Shown: positions 15,616 to 24,713 of the stretch, piece by piece | How the letters are laid out: the number at the start of each line of letters is the position of its first letter | How positions within the stretch are numbered: position 1 is the first letter of the stretch | From: Halorubrum trapanicum | Lineage (GTDB): Archaea > Halobacteriota > Halobacteria > Halobacteriales > Haloferacaceae | Reading direction: 5' to 3' | DNA length: 64,000 nucleotides | Assembly: GCF_002355655.1 (NCBI RefSeq) | Contig: NZ_AP017569.1 | Coordinates: forward strand, 2,604,001 to 2,668,000 | Made by a program: the position numbers and the translations under genes | The notes under the pieces: model-generated | What the model saw: only the letters and a program-made list of their open reading frames with translations | Database searches by the model: none | What the model was told of the DNA's origin: nothing

Positions 15616-16677
15616 GTGACTGACGTAGGCATCGTCGGCGCGGGCGCCGGGGCGGCCGCGGCGGCGTTCGTGGTCGACGGCACCGTACCCGACGCGGACG
15701 TGACCGTGCTGGAGAAGTCCGGGGGCCTCTGCGGGCGCGCGGCGACCCGACGCCACGGCGATCTCACGTACGACTACGGGGCGAACTACCTGAAAAGCGA
15801 CGACGACCGCGTCGTCGAACTGATCACCGAGACGCTCGACGACGAGGGGCTCGTCGACGTGACGGACCCGGTGTACACCTTCGAGGCGGACGGGGAGGTG
15901 TCGCCCGGGCGCGACGCCGACGAGCACAAGTGGAGCTACCGGCGGGGGCTCACCCAGATCGCGAAGCGGCTGTTCGGCCGCACCGACGCGACCGTCCACC
16001 GACGGACCCGGGTCGAGACGATTCGGCGGGTCGAGGCCGCGGGTGGAGCGGGCGACGACCCTCGCTGGGAGCTCGACGACGCCGACGGCGAGACCCACGG
16101 TCCGTTCGACGTGCTACTTTTAAACCCGCCGGCGCCGCAGACGGCCGAGCTGCTCCGGACCGCCGAGTGGGACGACCCGCTCCGCGAGACGCTCGTCGAG
16201 GCGGTCGACGGGGTCGAGTACCGGAGCGTCTGGACCGCGGTCCTCCGCTACCCGTTCGCGCTCGACGTCCCCTACTACGCGCTCGTCAACACCGACAAGG
16301 AGCACGCGGTCGGCTGGATCTCCCGCGAGGAGTGCAAGGCCGGCCACGTCCCCGACGGCGAGACCCTGCTCGTCGTTCAGGCGAACGACGCGTGGTCTGA
16401 CGCCCGCTACGACGACGACCCGGCCGAGAACGTCGCCGCGCTCGCCGACCACGCCGCCGAAATCGTCGGCGACGACCGGCTCGCGGACCCCGACTGGACC
16501 GACTACCAGGGGTGGCGCTACGCGCAGCCAGAGGGCGGTGTCGACCGCGGGCCCGTCGACTCGGCGCGGGACGCGGGGCTGTACCTGCTCGGCGACTGGG
16601 TCGCGGGCGAGGGGCGGCTCCACGCCGCCATCGCGAACGGGCTCGACGTCGGCGAGCGCGTCGCGTACGGGATTTAG
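15616..16677 (+). CDS. FAD-dependent oxidoreductase, renalase/amine-oxidase-like
   Basis: 353 aa, flavoprotein of the NAD(P)-binding/amine oxidase type. The dinucleotide motif is GIVGAGAGAAAAAFVVDG (residues 4-21), followed by VTVLEKSGGLCGRAATRR (the Glu binding the FAD ribose and the GRA/T motif) and YDYGANYL. The C-terminal FAD segment is LYLLGDWVAGEGRLHAAIANG (about 321-341). This layout fits small renalase-like proteins; the substrate is unknown. GTG at 15616 is chosen because it places the first beta strand at the N-terminus. T-rich sequence GGATTTTTCG at about 16742 could end transcription. Confidence 0.82.
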   Translation: MTDVGIVGAGAGAAAAAFVVDGTVPDADVTVLEKSGGLCGRAATRRHGDLTYDYGANYLKSDDDRVVELITETLDDEGLVDVTDPVYTFEADGEVSPGRDADEHKWSYRRGLTQIAKRLFGRTDATVHRRTRVETIRRVEAAGGAGDDPRWELDDADGETHGPFDVLLLNPPAPQTAELLRTAEWDDPLRETLVEAVDGVEYRSVWTAVLRYPFALDVPYYALVNTDKEHAVGWISREECKAGHVPDGETLLVVQANDAWSDARYDDDPAENVAALADHAAEIVGDDRLADPDWTDYQGWRYAQPEGGVDRGPVDSARDAGLYLLGDWVAGEGRLHAAIANGLDVGERVAYGI

Positions 16678-16788
16678 GGAGAATCGAAGGCGAGAGGATC
16701 AGGACGGCGCCCGATCGGTCGCGGCGTCGCTGCGAGGAGACGGATTTTTCGAAAAGGGGTTCGCCGGCGTTTCGGTCGTGCGGTCGCG

Positions 16789-17076
16789 TCAGTTCGTCGT
16801 GATCCGGTACTCGACGGTCCCCAGCCCGGGGAGCGTGAGCGTCTGGACGCGCCCGCTGCGCCGGCGCAGGGTCCGCAGGACGGACCGCGACAGGACGGCG
16901 AGCGCGACGGTGCCGGTCAGCAGCGCGACTGTCGCGACGGGGTACGCGAACGCGACGAACGGTGCGAGGACGAGCGCGAGAAACGCGAGCGTCCCCAGCG
17001 GCGAGCGACTTCCCGGCGGCGACTCGGAGCCGATCGGCCGGTTCGCCTCCGCCGAGGTGATAGAACCTTGGTACAT
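16789..17076 (-). CDS. Small two-helix membrane protein, unknown
   Basis: 95 aa with a hydrophilic start, then LGTLAFLALVLAPFVAFAY and VATVALLTGTVALAVLSRSVL (residues 27-45 and 47-67) as two membrane helices, a basic turn (RTLRRRSGR) and a short C-terminal strand-like tail. The positive cluster after helix 2 suggests the C-terminus is cytoplasmic. No family recognised. The gene is convergent with the FAD oxidoreductase. Confidence 0.6.
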   Translation of the reverse strand: MYQGSITSAEANRPIGSESPPGSRSPLGTLAFLALVLAPFVAFAYPVATVALLTGTVALAVLSRSVLRTLRRRSGRVQTLTLPGLGTVEYRITTN

Positions 17077-17416
17077 ATCTCTCCGTACACGCTCCGCCGA
17101 CTAAAACCTTTCACTTTACATATGGGTTTTGAGAAATGGTATCACGGGACAAGCACGTAAAACATCTGAAAAGGTTGTTCATGCGGTGTAAGCTGTACCA
17201 TGGTATCTATTAGTATACCTCTCAAAAATCTGTGAAGTGGTCTCGGGGACGGCGGCGAAACCCCGGTCGCGCGGAGTCGGCCGCCGCGAACCGCGCTCAC
17301 GGCCCGGGAGCCGAATCCGCCTATCGGGGGACCGACGGAGAGGCTCCCCGAAACGCGACTCGGCGGTGCTTTTATTTCGTTTCGACTGCTCTCGTAGATA
17401 CGGACAAAGACACACG
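17077..17416. other. Intergenic region with A+T-rich left half
   Basis: 340 bp between two divergent genes. The left half (to about 17235) is A+T-rich and includes an inverted repeat GGTAT-N8-ATACC at 17212-17229. The right half is GC-rich, with a T-rich stretch, CTTTTATTTCGTTTC (about 17369), that may be the promoter of the HTH gene at 17417. No gene or structured repeat copy was recognised. Confidence 0.4.
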
Positions 17417-17716
17417 ATGACACTCGATACTCCCACCACCGATCCAGCGGTCGCCGTCGCGGCGTCGGAGCGCAGGCGCGTGGTCGCCGGCCTCGCCGAC
17501 GACGCCGTCGAGACGGTCGCGGATCTGCGCGTTCGCGGGCGGGCCGACGAGATCGCCGCCGAACTCCGCGAGACGCACCTTCCGGCCTTGGAAGAGGCCG
17601 GCTACATCGAGTGGGACCGCGAGGCCGGGACGATCGAGCCCGGTCCCAACTTCGAGGAGGCCGCGGCGCACGTCGACGACCTCCCGATGCCGGAGCCGGA
17701 GCCCTCCGACGACTGA
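17417..17716 (+). CDS. Small winged-helix protein, DUF7344-like
   Basis: 99 aa. Residues 10-75 resemble a haloarchaeal winged-helix regulator: AASERRRVVAGLADDA, then the recognition-helix area DEIAAELRETHLPALEEAGYIEWDRE and a wing ending in GTIEPGPNFEE. This HLPALEEAGYIEWD pattern is common in one-domain haloarchaeal regulators related to ArsR. The C-terminus (MPEPEPSDD) is acidic. ATG at 17417 follows a T-rich promoter-like stretch. Its targets cannot be inferred from the neighbours. Confidence 0.7.
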   Translation: MTLDTPTTDPAVAVAASERRRVVAGLADDAVETVADLRVRGRADEIAAELRETHLPALEEAGYIEWDREAGTIEPGPNFEEAAAHVDDLPMPEPEPSDD

Positions 17717-17828
17717 CCGGCCCGAGCGCTCGGCCGAGACCGACGGTCGGCACGCGACGGCCGCAGAGCCGCCCGCCGCGGACGCGGCCCGAGACGTTTA
17801 TCCCCGGCCGCGGGCGACACCCGACAGC

Positions 17829-18749
17829 ATGGCCGAGCCGATCCTGAAGTGGGCCGGCGGGAAGCGGCAGCTGCTCGACGAGCTGTACGCCCGGTTCCCT
17901 GCCGACTTCGGCCGCTACCACGAGCCGTTCGTCGGCGGCGGCGCCGTCTTCTTCGACCTCGAACCCGCCCGCGCGACGGTCAACGACGCGAACCCGCGGC
18001 TCGTGAACTTCTACGAGCAGGTCCGCGACCGCCCCGATGAGCTGCTCTCGCGGCTCGCCGAGTTCGACGACCCCGAGAGCGACCCCGACCCGGCCCGCCC
18101 GTACGCCGAGGAGACGGCGCGCGGCCGCGACGTGGACGCCTACTACTACCAGCAGCGCGCGCGGTTCAACCGCCGGCCGTACGAGGGGGAGTTCGACCCG
18201 CTGGAGGAGGCCGCCCTCCTCCTGTACCTCAACCGCACCTGCTACAACGGGCTCTACCGCGAGAACGCGGACGGCGGATTCAACGTCCCGATCGGCCGGT
18301 ACACCGACCCCGACTGGGTCCAGCGCGACCGGGTCCGTCGCGCGAGCGACCTGCTCGCCGACACCGAGATCCGCAACGGCGACTTCGCGTACGTCCTTGA
18401 CGCCGCCGAGCCCGGCGACCTCGTCTACTTCGACCCGCCCTACGAGCCGATGAGCGCGACCGCGAACTTCAACGAGTACAGCGCGTCGGGGTTCGACCGC
18501 GAGGACCAGCGCCGCCTGCTCGATGTCGCCGGCGAGCTCGACGACTCTGGGGTGTGGGTCGTCCTCTCGAACAGCGGCGTGATGTACGACGCGTACGCCG
18601 ACGCGGGGTTCCGCGTCGACCGCGAGGACGCGACCCGCGCGATCAACAGCGACGCCGACAACCGCGACGCGGTCGACGAGATCGTCGCGACGAACGTCCC
18701 GCCGGCCGAGCGCCGAACGGCGGGCCAGCGGGAACTCCCCGACTTCTGA
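17829..18749 (+). CDS. dam: Dam-type DNA adenine N6-methyltransferase (orphan)
   Basis: Transfers methyl from S-adenosylmethionine to adenine in DNA. The alpha-class order is clear: LKWAGGKRQLL (residues 6-16, motif X), HEPFVGGGAVFFDLEP (motif I, 31-46), VNDANPRLVNFY, and the catalytic DPPY at residues 202-205 in VYFDPPYEPM. At 306 aa it is full length for Dam/M.DpnII-like enzymes, and the target-recognition region (about 90-180) is present. No restriction endonuclease gene is adjacent, so it is probably an orphan methylase. GATC is the usual target in this family, but specificity is inferred. Confidence 0.88.
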   Translation: MAEPILKWAGGKRQLLDELYARFPADFGRYHEPFVGGGAVFFDLEPARATVNDANPRLVNFYEQVRDRPDELLSRLAEFDDPESDPDPARPYAEETARGRDVDAYYYQQRARFNRRPYEGEFDPLEEAALLLYLNRTCYNGLYRENADGGFNVPIGRYTDPDWVQRDRVRRASDLLADTEIRNGDFAYVLDAAEPGDLVYFDPPYEPMSATANFNEYSASGFDREDQRRLLDVAGELDDSGVWVVLSNSGVMYDAYADAGFRVDREDATRAINSDADNRDAVDEIVATNVPPAERRTAGQRELPDF

Positions 18750-18897
18750 GCCCGCGGATTCGTTGAAATGCTCAGGATTCGATATCTCTCGCGCTCGATC
18801 GCTCAGTATAGGGGTAGCGACGAGCGATAGCGGGAGTGGGTATCGCAGATCGGCGGCCGCGAGGTAGTATTTAAATGACCGAGAGCGACGGCGACAA

Positions 18898-19258
18898 CCG
18901 CTTATAAATCAGGCTGCGGTCGGCGCGCCTGCGAGCGGCCGCCATTGGCGGCCGCGAGCCAGCCCGCGAGGGACGCCGCGAACGCCCGCAGGGCGTGAGC
19001 GGCGAGGCTGGGGAGGTGTGAGGTGCCGTGCGGGGCTGTCTGGGGCGGGACTCAAAGGGGCAGTCGCGAGGCGGACGCAGGCGTTCACGAGAGCAGAGCT
19101 CTCGTGAGCCAATCAGAACGCGGAGCGTTCTGATGACGACGTAAGCACCGCAGCGAAGGAGCGCCAGCGACTGAGCGAGGAGCACAGCGAGCGTGCGTCC
19201 GCCCCGCGACTGGGGCTTTGGAGGTACTCACCGCAGCAGCGTCAGTCACTTATAAATA
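18898..19258 (-). repeat. Structured repeat copy C (candidate ncRNA)
   Basis: Core 18915-19221 read on the minus strand, with TATA box TTATAAG/CTTATAAAT at 19249-19257, 32 nt before the core. The closing stem is CAGTCGCGGGGCGGACGCA with TGCGTCCGCCTCGCGACTG: 18 Watson-Crick pairs and one G-U that exists only on this strand. It carries two extra hairpins, one at 19081-19108 (arms TTCACGAGAGC and GCTCTCGTGA) and one around 19111-19135 (arms CAGAACGC and GCGTTCTG). A further TTATAAAC lies at 19284. The gap 18750-19512 otherwise holds nothing recognisable. Confidence 0.86.
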
Positions 19259-19512
19259 GCCGACAACAACACTCCAACTCCCCTTATAAACGGCCTCACT
19301 CACGACGTACAACACTCACTCCCGCAACCGATCAAAAAACACCCTCCAGCGACCGGCCGTTTCAGGCGAGAATTCGTCTGAAAAACGGATTCAACCGGAT
19401 CGACAGGACGGAATCGCGCGGATCGAGGTACCGCGTCGACCCCGGAGCCGCGCGGTCACCCGACCACGCCGTTGGGGCGGGCTTTTTGACCTCCCCCGCC
19501 GACGGGTCGGGT

Positions 19513-19962
19513 ATGACCGATCTCGACATCGACCTCGTCCTCGTGCCCGTCGACGGCAGCGAGGAGTCGCACGAGGCGGTCGATTACGCCATCGCGCTCG
19601 CGAGCGAGTACGGCGCGAGCGTCCACGCGCTGTACGTCCTCGACGAGGAGGTCGTCCGCGCCATCGACCACGGCGTGGTCGACGAGAGCGAGGTGGCCGA
19701 CGACTCCGAGGCGTTCACCGACTCCGTCGCGCGCCGCGCGGAGGCCGCCGGAGTCCCCCACAGCAACTCCATCGCGTACGGCTTCTCCACGTCGGTGAAG
19801 ACGGTCCACCCGGGGAGCGTCGTCCTCGACACGGCCGAGGAGCTGGAATCCGACTTCATCGTCGTCCCGCGCGAGCCGGTCTCCGGCGACCCCGGCGAGG
19901 TGCTGGGGAAGGCCGCGGAGTACGTCCTCCTGTACGCGAGCCAGCCCGTCCTGTCCGTCTGA
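19513..19962 (+). CDS. UspA-family protein with degenerate nucleotide loop
   Basis: 149 aa, single Usp domain: DLVLVPVDGSEESHEAVDYAI at the first strand and helix (VPVDGS is the family signature), then HALYVLDE. The C-terminal ATP loop is altered: SDFIVVPREPVSGDPGEVLGKAAEYVL has no G-x2-G-x9-G-S/T, so it probably belongs to the non-ATP-binding type. ATG at 19513; the stop overlaps the next ATG by one base (TGATG), so it is translationally coupled to the DUF63 membrane protein. Confidence 0.84.
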   Translation: MTDLDIDLVLVPVDGSEESHEAVDYAIALASEYGASVHALYVLDEEVVRAIDHGVVDESEVADDSEAFTDSVARRAEAAGVPHSNSIAYGFSTSVKTVHPGSVVLDTAEELESDFIVVPREPVSGDPGEVLGKAAEYVLLYASQPVLSV

Positions 19963-20771
19963 TGGTCGGCGGCCTCCTCCCGGCTGGCACGACGCTTCCC
20001 CCCCTCCCCCACCTCCTCGTCGTCCTGCTCGCGACCGGCGGGGTCGCCGCCGCGCTCCGGCGCCGGCGACCGCGGGTCACCGCGCGGCGCGTGCTCGCGC
20101 TCGCCCCGTGGATGGCGCTCGGCTCCGCGGCTCACGTCCTCTACGTCGTCGACGCGCTTCCGTCCTCGCTCGCGCCGTTCGCCGGCTCGCCGACCGTCTA
20201 CCTCACGGTCGGGGTGCTCGCGGGCGCGGCGTGGCTCGCCGCCGACGCCGCGCGCCCGGACCGCGTCGCGGCGACGCTCGCCGCCGCTGGCGCCCTCTGT
20301 CTCCTCCCCGTCGTCGCCGTCGCCCTCGGGGCCGGGCTCTCGCCGGCCGGTGCGCGCTGGTCGGCGGTCGCGTTCGCGCTCACCCTCCCGATCGCGGGCG
20401 CCGCCTGGGTCGGACTGACACGTTTCCGACCCGAGGCCGCGGCAACCGGGTCCGTCGGCGCCCTCGCGGTGTTCGGCCACGCGCTCGACGGCGTCTCGAC
20501 CGCGGTCGGGACGACGCAGCTCGGCTTCGGCGAGCGCACCCCCGTCTCGCGGATCCTGCTCGAAATCGGCGGACTCCCGTCGCTCCCGGTGATCGGCGAG
20601 GGGTGGCTGTTCCTCCTCGTGAAGCTCGCCGTCGCGAGCGCAGTCGTGTGGCTGTTCGCGGCCTACGTCCGCGAGGAACCGACGGAGGGGTACCTCCTCC
20701 TCGGGTTCGTCGCCGCGATGGGGCTCGGCCCGGCGGCGCACAACCTGCTGCTGTTCTCCGTGGCGGCGTGA
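19962..20771 (+). CDS. DUF63 family integral membrane protein
   Basis: 269 aa with seven or so membrane helices. Blocks characteristic of archaeal DUF63 are present: FGHALDGVSTAVGT (about residues 167-180), GFGERTPVSRILLE (186-199) and GEGWLFLLVKLAVASAVVW (about 211-229). The conserved His, Asp, Glu and Lys residues inside helices suggest a transport or membrane enzyme role, but none is established. It starts one base inside the upstream UspA stop, suggesting one operon. Confidence 0.86.
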   Translation: MVGGLLPAGTTLPPLPHLLVVLLATGGVAAALRRRRPRVTARRVLALAPWMALGSAAHVLYVVDALPSSLAPFAGSPTVYLTVGVLAGAAWLAADAARPDRVAATLAAAGALCLLPVVAVALGAGLSPAGARWSAVAFALTLPIAGAAWVGLTRFRPEAAATGSVGALAVFGHALDGVSTAVGTTQLGFGERTPVSRILLEIGGLPSLPVIGEGWLFLLVKLAVASAVVWLFAAYVREEPTEGYLLLGFVAAMGLGPAAHNLLLFSVAA

Positions 20772-20803
20772 GGGGAGGCTGGAGCGGCGCGCTCCCGGTC
20801 GCC

Positions 20804-21286
20804 TCACAGGACCGCCAGCGCGAACGCGACCGTGACGCCGGCAAGCAGGACGGCCTGGACGAACGCGCTGGCGAGGGCGCCGACCATCGCGTAGGCCGCC
20901 TGCCGAGCGGCCTCGCGCGTGTCGCCGTCGTGCTCGTCGAGGGCGGCGAGGAAGACGGTGCCGCCCAGTCCGACGACGATCCCGATCGGCCCGAGCGGGA
21001 TCAGGAGGGCGATCCCCACCAGCGTCCCGAGGACGACGGTTCGGGTCGACGCGCCGCCGAGCCTCCCGGAGACCATCCCCGACGCGACGTCCGCGGCGGA
21101 GGCCAGCAGCGAGACGACGACGAGCGCGACCACCACGGCGAGGCTCGGTTCCGCGAACCCGGTGGTGGACGCGTAGCCGACGACGGTCAGCGCCGCGAGG
21201 ACGCCGCCCGGCACCAGCGGGACGAACGAGCTGGCCGTCCAGACGACGAGCAGCGCGATCGCCAGTCCGGCCGCGAGAGAGACCAT
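20804..21286 (-). CDS. DUF456 family membrane protein
   Basis: 160 aa, hydrophobic, four to five helices. The opening LAIALLVVWTASSFVPLVPGGVLAAL with the PLVPGG turn near residue 25, and the later GTLVGIALLIPLGPIGIVVG with a paired PLGPIG turn, match the two-repeat DUF456 pattern. A short charged loop (DEHDGDTREAARQ) precedes the last helix. Function unknown. Convergent with the DUF63 gene. Confidence 0.78.
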   Translation of the reverse strand: MVSLAAGLAIALLVVWTASSFVPLVPGGVLAALTVVGYASTTGFAEPSLAVVVALVVVSLLASAADVASGMVSGRLGGASTRTVVLGTLVGIALLIPLGPIGIVVGLGGTVFLAALDEHDGDTREAARQAAYAMVGALASAFVQAVLLAGVTVAFALAVL

Positions 21287-21360
21287 ACGGACCGGACGCT
21301 ACGTGCGCTGAAAACATTTCACCTCGAGCGGCCCGACAGGGGCGGGTCCGTCGACCCCGC

Positions 21361-21942
21361 TTAGTCCTCTTCTTCGACGACTTCCGGGTCCTCGATGGCC
21401 GATTGGAGGGAGTCGAGCCCGTTGACCCACTCGGAGACGAGCCCGTATTCGAGGTCCTCGACGAGCTCGATGTCGAGCGCCTCGCCGTCGATGACGCGCG
21501 TGCCGGCCTGAACGACGTAGCCGAGCGCGGCGTCGAGGTCGTCGTCCTCCTCGGCCTCGGCGGCCGCGCGCACGAACTCGCTCACGTCGCCCTCGACGAC
21601 GCCGCCGACGACGTACTCCTCGGCCGCGTAGAAGACGGGGACGAGCGAGGTCTGGACGCCGTCGATCAGCATCACCTTGTCCTCGTCGTCGAACTCGACG
21701 TCGTCGAGGACGATCTCGCGGATGTCGCGGACCTCCTCGACGGCGCGGTCCTCGTCGATGCGGCCGTCGTCGAACGCGGCCAGCACCTTCACCACGGCGA
21801 TCGCGGCGTCGTCCTGGAGGTTTAAGAGGAGCCGCGCGGAGTCCTCGTTCTCGGGGTCGATATCCTCTTCGGCCAGCCTGTCGAGCCAGTTCTGCCAGCG
21901 TTCGTCGGTATAGAACGTTTCAACGGCGTCGTCGTCGGTCAT
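21361..21942 (-). CDS. DUF2150 family protein
   Basis: 193 aa, very acidic, cytoplasmic. The sequence FYTDERWQNWLDRLAEEDIDPENEDSARLLL (split here by a linker) and the later DDVEFDDEDKVMLIDGVQTSL followed by AAEEYV match the haloarchaeal DUF2150 family. It is predicted all-helical with no catalytic motif. The second in-frame ATG (21940-21942, MTDDDAVETFY) is preferred, since the nine residues before it are not family-like. Divergent from the TatD-like gene region. Function unknown. Confidence 0.8.
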   Translation of the reverse strand: MTDDDAVETFYTDERWQNWLDRLAEEDIDPENEDSARLLLNLQDDAAIAVVKVLAAFDDGRIDEDRAVEEVRDIREIVLDDVEFDDEDKVMLIDGVQTSLVPVFYAAEEYVVGGVVEGDVSEFVRAAAEAEEDDDLDAALGYVVQAGTRVIDGEALDIELVEDLEYGLVSEWVNGLDSLQSAIEDPEVVEEED

Positions 21943-22026
21943 GTCCCGTACGTCGCCCGGACTACTCAAATGCCTTTCCTATCGATCGCCGCCCGAGACC
22001 GTGTCTCACCCGCGTGAATCCCGGAA

Positions 22027-22884
22027 TCAGGGCTCTCTCTCCAGCGTCGCCTCGGTGTCGATTCCGTACACGGCGCGGGGGGTCTCGACGTGCGCCCGCC
22101 GGACCGCCTCGTCGTGCCCCTCATCCAGCAGCCAGCGCACCCGCCGGGGGACGGTCTTCGGGCCCAGCACCATCCCCGGGCGGTCCGGGTCGTCGACGAA
22201 GTCCGTCTCCATCAGGAACGGCTCGCCCGACTCGGCGGCCCGCTCCAGCCGCTCCTTGTCGCTCATCACGCTCGGGGTGACGCCCGCGAGTTCGCCGGCC
22301 GCGTAGTGTTTGACGACCTTCGCGGGGTCGAGGCCGACCGCCTCGGCGACGGCGGCGAGGTCGGTCAGGTCCTCCGTGGCCTCGGTGTGGAGCTGGACGG
22401 CGCAGTCGACCTCGGCGCCCAGCTCGAACGCGCGCCGCGTGACCGCGTTCGACGCCTCCCAGACCGCGTCGCTCACGTCGTAGTGCGGGCGCCCCGACTT
22501 CAGCGCGAGCGCCTCGCCGTCGGCGACGTACTCGCTCGCGACCGCCAGCCCGCCGCGCATGAGGTCGCGGGCGCCCTCCGGCGAGAAGCCGCGCTCGTCG
22601 ACGAGCCGGCTGATCAGCCCGGGGTGGACGCCGAGGACGGGCCAGGCGCGCCCCGGTAGCGCCTCGGTCGCCGACGCGACCGTCTCCAGCGTCTCCTCGA
22701 AGACGGCCCGGAAGTCGGCCGGCTCGTCCGGCTCGACGCCGAGCAGCCACGAGGGCTTGTTCACCACGAGCAGGTGGGTGCCGCCGAGCCGCGCGAACTC
22801 CTCGACGGCCTCGATCCCGCGGCCGTGCCGAGGGTCGAGGTGGAGGTGATTGTCCAGCACCGGCGTGCCGAGGTCCTCGGTCAT
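22027..22884 (-). CDS. TatD-like metal-dependent hydrolase (archaeal)
   Basis: 285 aa amidohydrolase-type TIM barrel. Metal ligands expected for TatD-like enzymes: LDNHLHLD (His13 and His15), WPVLGVHPG, VQLHTEA, VVKHYAAG and LMETDFVDDP with the late Asp. Archaeal members of this branch share GGTHLLVVNKPSW and the MVLGPKTVPRR stretch. It is probably a cytoplasmic phosphodiesterase or amidohydrolase; the substrate is unknown. ATG at 22882-22884 begins MTEDLGTPVLDNH. Confidence 0.84.
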   Translation of the reverse strand: MTEDLGTPVLDNHLHLDPRHGRGIEAVEEFARLGGTHLLVVNKPSWLLGVEPDEPADFRAVFEETLETVASATEALPGRAWPVLGVHPGLISRLVDERGFSPEGARDLMRGGLAVASEYVADGEALALKSGRPHYDVSDAVWEASNAVTRRAFELGAEVDCAVQLHTEATEDLTDLAAVAEAVGLDPAKVVKHYAAGELAGVTPSVMSDKERLERAAESGEPFLMETDFVDDPDRPGMVLGPKTVPRRVRWLLDEGHDEAVRRAHVETPRAVYGIDTEATLEREP

Positions 22885-22953
22885 GGAAGGGCGTTCGGCG
22901 CCGCGCGATTAGAAGGATCGGTCTCGGGCGGGCAGTGCTTCGGCGGGGACCCT

Positions 22954-23008
22954 CTCAGTCCGCGCGGTTCGCCGCGAACCCCCTCAGTCCGCGCGGTTCG
23001 CCGCGAAC
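22954..23008. repeat. 26-bp direct duplication across a gene's stop codon
   Basis: CTCAGTCCGCGCGGTTC followed by GCCGCGAAC occurs at 22954-22979 and again at 22983-23008 (period 29). The second copy contains the stop and last seven codons of the VOC dioxygenase gene; the first is a non-coding duplicate just downstream of the stop. Confidence 0.9.
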
Positions 23009-24012
23009 GCCGCGTCAGACCGCGGCACCGTCACGTCGGCGAGGCCGGACTCGATCTCGTCGCGGCGGTCCTCGAACCGTCCGGGCAACACCAGCCGCTC
23101 CCCGAGTTCGTCGAGCGGTTCGTCGCTCGCGTACCCCGGGTCCGACGTGGCGAGCTCGAAGAGGACGCCCGCGAACTCCCGGAAGTAGACCGAGCGGAAC
23201 CAGTGACGGTCGATCTGTTCGGTCGGGCGGAGGCCCATCGACGCGACCGCGTCGCGCATCGCCGACTGGTCGGCGTCGGTCGGCGTCTGGAACGCGACGT
23301 GGTGGACCGTGCCGCGGCCCGAACTTCCCTTCCGGTCCGTCTCGACCACGTCGACGTACTTCCCGACGGGGCCGGTCGCGGCGAAGCGCGTTCGGTCGGT
23401 CCCGGTCGCGGCGTCCCGCTCGGTCGCCTCGGCCTCCAGCCCCATCGTGCGGAGGAGTCGCTCGGTGCGCTCGGCGTCGTCGAGCCACAGCGTCACGGAG
23501 TGGAACCCGCGGATCGCGGCCGACTCGGGGACGAACGCGGTCCACGCCGTCGTCGGGTCGTCGTCGGGGACCTCGACTTCGATCAGCTCGACGGGGAGCC
23601 CGTCGGGGTCGCGGAAGGGAAGGACCGTCTCGCCGAAGCGCTCCTCGCGGTCGTCGTGGTCGACGCCGCGCTCGTCGAACCGCGCCTCCCAGTAGTCGAG
23701 GCTCCCCTCGGGCACGCGGAACGCGGTCCGGGAGACCTGGCCGGCGCCGACATCGCCGTCCGGCAGGTCCGTCCACGGGAAGAATGTCATGCTGGTGCCG
23801 GGCGTGCCCTCCGCGTCGCCGTAGAAGAAGTGGTACGTTCCGGGGTCGTCCTGGTTGATCGAGCGCTTCACGAGGCGGAGGCCGAGCGTCTCGACCCAGA
23901 AGTCGAGGTTGCGCTGCGGGTCGCCCGCGACGCAGGTCACGTGGTGGATCCCGGGGGTGGGGGTCGGTCCGTCCTCGGTTCCGGCGCCTGCGGAGTCGGA
24001 TTCGTCTGTCAT
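22984..24012 (-). CDS. Ring-cleaving dioxygenase of the VOC (glyoxalase) superfamily
   Basis: 342 aa with two pairs of VOC modules. Metal ligands are readable as GIHHVTCVAG (residues 21-30), the second-module GFHSVTLWL, TVHHVAFQ and the late GVLFELATSDPG with its Glu. The order (two tandem domains, LELATSDPG-like end) matches MhqO/LinE-type extradiol dioxygenases and predicted hydroquinone-cleaving enzymes. It probably cleaves or detoxifies a quinol or catechol using Fe(II). ATG at 24010-24012 begins with a disordered acidic leader (SDSAGAGTEDG). Upstream lies structured repeat copy D; the 3' end carries a short duplication. Confidence 0.85.
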   Translation of the reverse strand: MTDESDSAGAGTEDGPTPTPGIHHVTCVAGDPQRNLDFWVETLGLRLVKRSINQDDPGTYHFFYGDAEGTPGTSMTFFPWTDLPDGDVGAGQVSRTAFRVPEGSLDYWEARFDERGVDHDDREERFGETVLPFRDPDGLPVELIEVEVPDDDPTTAWTAFVPESAAIRGFHSVTLWLDDAERTERLLRTMGLEAEATERDAATGTDRTRFAATGPVGKYVDVVETDRKGSSGRGTVHHVAFQTPTDADQSAMRDAVASMGLRPTEQIDRHWFRSVYFREFAGVLFELATSDPGYASDEPLDELGERLVLPGRFEDRRDEIESGLADVTVPRSDAAFAANRAD

Positions 24013-24106
24013 ACTTTCGGATACGCCCCGGAGGGACTTGAATCGGCGCGGACACGGGTGTTACCGGGTCGGAATCGTCGGCGGAGACCGTCGATGGAAG
24101 GCCTCG

Positions 24107-24590
24107 ATTTATAAGTGACTGCGAGCGGCGGCGCCATTATTTATAGGCTCAGGCGGTGGCGCGTGCCTGCGAGCGGCCGCCCTCGGCGGCCGCGAGACGG
24201 CACGCGCGAGGGAGTCGGTCGCCGAGCGAAGCGACGGCGACCGACGAGGCTGGGGAGGCGAGAGGTGTTGTGCGGTGCGTTCCCGCGAGCGAAGCGAGCG
24301 GGAGCACGGAAGTCGCAGCCCGCGCAGCGACCGAAGGGAGCGAGCAGGAACGTCTTCCGGTGGTGCGGGGTGGGGCTCAAAGGGGCAGTCGCGAGGACGA
24401 AGCACGGCGTTCACGAGAGCAGAGCTCTCGTGAGCCAACCAGAACGCTTCGCGTTCTGGTGACGACGCAAGGACCGCAGGGAGGGGAGCGTTAGCGACCG
24501 ACCGAGGACCGCAGCGAGCCGCGCGAGTCCTCGCGACTGGGGCTTTGGAGATGTTCGCCGTCGATCTCCCGGCAACCATTTATAAATGAG
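24107..24590 (-). repeat. Structured repeat copy D (candidate ncRNA), largest copy
   Basis: Core 24153-24548 on the minus strand (396 bp), with TATA box TTTATAAAT at 24579-24588, 36 nt before it. The closing stem is CAGTCGCGAGGAC with GTCCTCGCGACTG: the same stem as copy A with one C-G pair changed to T-A on both arms. The variable hairpin is GTCGGTCGCCG with CGGCGACCGAC. Extra hairpins occur at 24411-24434 (as in copy C) and around 24440-24462 (CCAGAACGC with GCGTTCTGG). A 110-bp purine-rich expansion lies between 24270 and 24380. Its distal end points to the start of the VOC gene. The gap 24013-24713 holds nothing else except a TTTATAACT at 24631. Confidence 0.86.
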
Positions 24591-24713
24591 CGGCTGTGAA
24601 TTCGGAGGATTCACCGCTGGACCGCCTTCGTTTATAACTATCGTCGCGCATCCGTATCGACCGCAACTGAAGCGGAATACGCACGCTCGCTGGTGTTCAC
24701 CCGAACCGACCAA

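Noticed and set aside
17212-17229. Inverted repeat GGTAT-N8-ATACC as an operator
   Set aside because: It is more than 130 bp from either flanking start codon and lies in A+T-rich DNA where such repeats arise by chance.
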